A DNA stretch of 64,000 nt, from NCBI RefSeq assembly GCF_937873925.1, contig NZ_CALNAT010000002.1, positions 12,204 through 76,203 on the forward strand, given 5' to 3'. The notes under the pieces were generated by a model. The model was not told the DNA's origin. It saw only the letters and a program-made list of their open reading frames with translations, and ran no database searches. Source of the stretch: an uncultured Proteiniphilum sp. Its GTDB lineage: Bacteria; Bacteroidota; Bacteroidia; Bacteroidales; Dysgonomonadaceae. Below, piece by piece: positions 61,200 through 64,000 of this stretch (position 1 is its first letter; each line of letters opens with the position of its first letter). Made by a program: the position numbers and the translations under genes.

Positions 61200-62606
61200 A
61201 TGAATAGTTTTAATCGTATGAACAGACTGTTATTGCTTTCACTGCTTCTCTCCATCCTGTGGGTATCATGTGGAAAATGGAGCAGGCGGGGGAATGTATA
61301 CGACTTTCCTCAGATTTTGCAGTCGGATACGTTGCGTGTGCTTACCCTGAACACCTCTACTTCCTATTTCATCTATCGGGATCAACCCATGGGCTATCAT
61401 TACGATATGATCCGTGATTTCTGCAGTTACCACGGGTTGGTTCCGGAGATCATAGTGGCCGGAAATATACGCTCTATGTTGCAGATGCTGCAGGATAGGG
61501 AAGCCGATATGATCGCCTATAATATGCCGGTCACCAATACATTGAAAGATTCGGTACTTTATTGCGGACTCCAGCAGATCTCGCATCAGGTGCTGGTCCA
61601 GCGCGCCGGGCAGGGAGATACCCTGCTGTCCGATGTGGCCGGTCTTATCGGTAAGCGGGTGGCGGTGATCAATGAATGGAAATACCGCGATAGAATGAAT
61701 AATTTGAATGATGAGTTGGGGGGAGGTATCCAGATTGATATGGTCGACAGTGACACTACCCTGGTGGAAGACCTGATCAGGATGGTTTCCCGGGGGGAGA
61801 TCGCTTATACGGTCGCCGATGATGACCTGGCCATGCTCAATCACACCTATTTCAGGAATCTGAATGTGGATCTTCCGGTCAGCTTCGACCAGCGCTCGTC
61901 GTGGGTGGTAAGAAAGGATACGCCCCTGCTTGCCGATTCGCTGAACAGCTGGATTGAGAGCCGGTCTTCAGAGCCCGCTTTCCTGCGGATCATCAAACGC
62001 TATTTTGAAGAAACAAAAGGATATTCCGATTACGGCAGACCCTCTTACAGCGAAATTTCAGGCCATGGTGTTATTTCACCTTTTGACTCCTTTTTCAAAC
62101 AGTACGGGAAGGAATCGGGTATTGACTGGCGGTTGCTCGCATCGGTTGCCTATCAGGAATCCACCTTCGATACGGAGGGGCAGTCATGGGCGGGCGCTAT
62201 AGGGCTGATGGGGTTGATGCCGGCCACTGCCGCCTCGTTGGAGGTAGAGGAAGACCAGCTTCTTGATCCTGAGAAGAATATACGTGCAGGCACGGAATAT
62301 CTGAAAAAACTCCTTCATATTTTCCGTTTTGTAAATGATCCTTATGAAAGAATAAAAATGACCCTGGCAGCTTATAACGGAGGCGTCGGCCATGTGCTCG
62401 ACGCGCTGGCGCTTACCGAAAAATACGGAGACGATGATAAGGTGTGGGAGGGTAACGTGGAACGGTATCTTCAGTTGAAGCGTTTAGAGCAGTACTATAC
62501 GGATCCGGTTTGTAAGAACGGTTATTTCAGGGCGGACGAAACAATCAATTATGTGCGTGATGTAGTAGACAGATGGGAGATATACAAGGAGAAGGTAAAA
62601 GAATAA
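61200..62606 (+). CDS. mltF: MltF-like membrane-bound lytic murein transglycosylase
   Basis: 468 residues. Lipoprotein signal (LLLLSLLLSILWVSCGK), a periplasmic solute-binding-protein-like domain (about 40-270; LRVLTLNTSTSYFIYRDQP, MGYHYDMIRDFC), then the SLT catalytic domain with LLASVAYQESTFDTEGQSWAGAIGLMGLMP (about 308-337; catalytic Glu in QES) and TLAAYNGGVGHVLDA. It cleaves peptidoglycan glycan strands at the outer membrane, the N-terminal domain tuning activity. ATG 61218 is an alternative start giving a shorter signal. Confidence 0.93.
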   Translation: MNSFNRMNRLLLLSLLLSILWVSCGKWSRRGNVYDFPQILQSDTLRVLTLNTSTSYFIYRDQPMGYHYDMIRDFCSYHGLVPEIIVAGNIRSMLQMLQDREADMIAYNMPVTNTLKDSVLYCGLQQISHQVLVQRAGQGDTLLSDVAGLIGKRVAVINEWKYRDRMNNLNDELGGGIQIDMVDSDTTLVEDLIRMVSRGEIAYTVADDDLAMLNHTYFRNLNVDLPVSFDQRSSWVVRKDTPLLADSLNSWIESRSSEPAFLRIIKRYFEETKGYSDYGRPSYSEISGHGVISPFDSFFKQYGKESGIDWRLLASVAYQESTFDTEGQSWAGAIGLMGLMPATAASLEVEEDQLLDPEKNIRAGTEYLKKLLHIFRFVNDPYERIKMTLAAYNGGVGHVLDALALTEKYGDDDKVWEGNVERYLQLKRLEQYYTDPVCKNGYFRADETINYVRDVVDRWEIYKEKVKE

Positions 62607-62639
62607 AACTCCTGCTTTATCTTTCAATAAAAAAATCAC

Positions 62640-62647
62640 TATCTTTG
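62640..62647 (+). promoter_or_regulatory. -7 promoter box of the GNAT-like gene
   Basis: Reads TATCTTTG, 37 bp before ATG 62685. Confidence 0.55.
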
Positions 62648-62684
62648 CCATCAGTGTTAAATCCATATTTGCAGAAAACAAAAC

Positions 62685-63815
62685 ATGTCAGTCATAATCA
62701 ATAAAGTCAGAACGAAGGATGACCTGAAGGAATTTATCCAATTCGGCATTGATCTCTATGAAGGAAATGAGTATTTTGTTCCCCCGTTGATCTACGATGA
62801 GAGAACAACGCTCAACTGGGGTAAGAATCCGGCATTCGACCATTGTGATGCCAACTATTTCCTGGCCTATCGCGATGATGAGATCGTGGGCAGGATCGGG
62901 GTCATTATTAACCACAAAGGGAATGAGGCATGGAACGAGCGGAATGCCCGTTTCGGTTTTGTAGATTTTATTGATGACAACGAAGTGGTAGACGCCCTTT
63001 TCGGTGCGGCCGAAAGCTGGGCCCGGTCCAGGGGGATGGAGAAGCTACACGGCCCGCTCGGTTTTACCGACCTCGACCATGAAGGGATGCTGGTAGAGGG
63101 ATTCGACCAGATAAGCACTCTGTCGACTATATACAACTATCCCTACTATGTCGACCATATGGAGCGGATGGGTTATGTGAAGGATCAGGATTGGGTGGAA
63201 TTCCTCATTACTATTCCCAAAGAGATGCCGGAACGGTTCCTGCGTGCCTCGGAGATCGTAAAGAGGCGTTCCGGTGTGGATGTGAAGCATCTCCAGAGTA
63301 AAAAGGATGTCTATCCTTATGCCAGAGATATCTTCAAACTGATCAACCGTGCCTATAAAAATCTGTACGGGTTTGTGGAATTATCCGACAGGCAGATCGA
63401 TTATTATGTGGATATGTATATCCCGCTGCTTCGCTTGGAGTTCCTCACCCTGGTGGTCCGTCAGGAAGATAATAAGTTAGTGGGAGTGGGTATAGGGCTT
63501 CCCAGTATTGCCAGGGCGCTGCAGAAAGCAAAGGGGCGTTTTGTCCCGACGGGCTGGTATCACCTGTACAAGGCGCTGAAAGGAAAAGGGAACAATGTGC
63601 TCGATCTGTTACTGATCGCTGTCGACCCTGAATATCAGGGAAAGGGATTGAATGCGTTGGTATTCAATGAGTTTATTCCTGCTGCCAACCAATTGGGATT
63701 TGAATATGCCGAGAGCAACCCGGAACTGGAGATGAACAACAAAGTGCGATCCATGTGGAGCGATCTGGAAGTTAAACAGCATAAAAGACGAAGGGCATTT
63801 ATTAAAAACCTATAG
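62685..63815 (+). CDS. GNAT-like N-acetyltransferase family protein (YghO type)
   Basis: 376 residues. The N-terminal half (DLKEFIQFGIDLYEGNEYFVPPL, GRIGVIINHKGNEAWNERNARFGFVDF) and HGPLGFTDLDHEGMLVEGFD match a conserved bacterial family with a double GNAT-like fold. LLLIAVDPEYQGKGLNALVFNEF is the acetyl-CoA pyrophosphate-binding motif (Q/R-x-x-G-x-G/A). ESNPELEMNNKVRSMW is the second family hallmark. Substrate unknown. Confidence 0.92.
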   Translation: MSVIINKVRTKDDLKEFIQFGIDLYEGNEYFVPPLIYDERTTLNWGKNPAFDHCDANYFLAYRDDEIVGRIGVIINHKGNEAWNERNARFGFVDFIDDNEVVDALFGAAESWARSRGMEKLHGPLGFTDLDHEGMLVEGFDQISTLSTIYNYPYYVDHMERMGYVKDQDWVEFLITIPKEMPERFLRASEIVKRRSGVDVKHLQSKKDVYPYARDIFKLINRAYKNLYGFVELSDRQIDYYVDMYIPLLRLEFLTLVVRQEDNKLVGVGIGLPSIARALQKAKGRFVPTGWYHLYKALKGKGNNVLDLLLIAVDPEYQGKGLNALVFNEFIPAANQLGFEYAESNPELEMNNKVRSMWSDLEVKQHKRRRAFIKNL

Positions 63816-63894
63816 AGGGAAAAGAAGATGCACGACAGGGAAAGAAGGGTAAGATTTACAGGACGGAACAGAAAAACAAGATTTATAGAGGAAC

Positions 63895-64000
63895 GTTTTC
63901 GTTAAGCTAAATGAGCAAAGTCAAACTTGTTTGAACTTTGCCATAGCGAGAATTGGAAATCGAGGAGCGAAGGCGACTCAAAACGACTAATTTTAATGAA
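63895..64000 (+). repeat. Hairpin element at the window end
   Basis: Plus-strand sense: GTTTTCGTTAAGCTAAATGA, then a 12-bp stem (GCAAAGT-CAAAC-TT-GTTTG-A-ACTTTGC), CATAGCGAGAA, about 30 bases unlike other copies, and CTAATTTTAATGAA. The longest copy and the one with the best stem. The downstream gene lies outside the window. The 80 bp before it hold only a 25-codon frame (63828-63905) ending in the element's TAA, which I do not support as a gene. Confidence 0.75.

Noticed and set aside
1..64000. tRNA, rRNA or known riboswitch genes
   Set aside because: No cloverleaf-like T-loop motif or rRNA stretch was recognised by eye; a covariance search would be needed to exclude small RNAs.

Overview
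The window reads as the chromosome of a Bacteroidales bacterium (Bacteroidota). Supporting signs are the SusC/SusD pair, the many DUF families typical of this order (DUF4251, DUF5020, DUF4249, DUF3244), an ECF sigma/FecR/TonB-receptor locus with an STN domain, and at least fifteen well placed copies of the Bacteroidota -7 promoter box TAnnTTTG. A Dysgonomonadaceae-like genus such as Proteiniphilum is a guess from overall flavour; nothing here proves the genus. No rRNA, tRNA, CRISPR array or complete insertion sequence was seen.

Layout. 1-10195 (minus): one long sugar or polyol operon read as araB-type ribulokinase, glycerophosphodiesterase, MFS polyol transporter, glycerol-1-phosphate dehydrogenase (araM type), transketolase, rpiB, SusC, SusD. 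Four of these eight genes look damaged: the phosphodiesterase stops after its first domain block, the transporter appears to lack an internal segment, transketolase is its two ends joined and then frameshifted, and rpiB is only its first codons. A DeoR-type regulator is divergent at 10478, and the space between holds two copies of a TCGAAAC palindrome around the araB promoter. 11428-18102: alkaline phosphatase, DUF4251 lipoprotein, purD with a membrane protein, a FabK-like flavoprotein, and a metallo-beta-lactamase-fold hydrolase. 18122-27220: a dispersed surface-glycan region with five glycosyltransferases, two methyltransferases and a Wzx-type flippase, interrupted by a phage-like ORF6N gene and gene remnants. 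27217-41246: mostly housekeeping (TrmH, lpxH, DUF59, radC, yaaA, efp, purine permease with DUF5020 porin-like partner, cysS, Na+-dependent transporter, aroA). 41260-47771: orphan metal ABC permease, GH32 glycosidase, PorW/SprE-like TPR lipoprotein, rdgB, Gfo/Idh oxidoreductase. 47902-56124: an ECF sigma factor, two outer-membrane proteins, FecR anti-sigma, two more envelope proteins, a STN-TonB receptor and a DUF4249 lipoprotein, which together look like a cell-surface-signalled uptake module. 56170-61035 (minus): gene remnants, then an AT-rich accessory set (Trp-rich lipoprotein, small membrane protein, DUF3244 protein, TPR membrane regulator). 61200-63815: MltF-like lytic transglycosylase and a GNAT-like protein.

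Most notable structure. A hairpin element of roughly 80-100 bp occurs at six intergenic sites (23535, 30286, 36103, 39383, 46001, 63895), some of them tandem. Its flanks are conserved, its stem sequence differs between copies but keeps pairing, and it lies in the same orientation relative to the downstream gene at all five sites where that gene is visible. At three of them it lies between a TAnnTTTG promoter and the start codon, so it would be transcribed in the 5' leader. Two small-gene insertions, ORF6N at 23871 and the segment 27908-28463, are each flanked by imperfect duplications of the neighbouring gene's promoter/start or 3' end.
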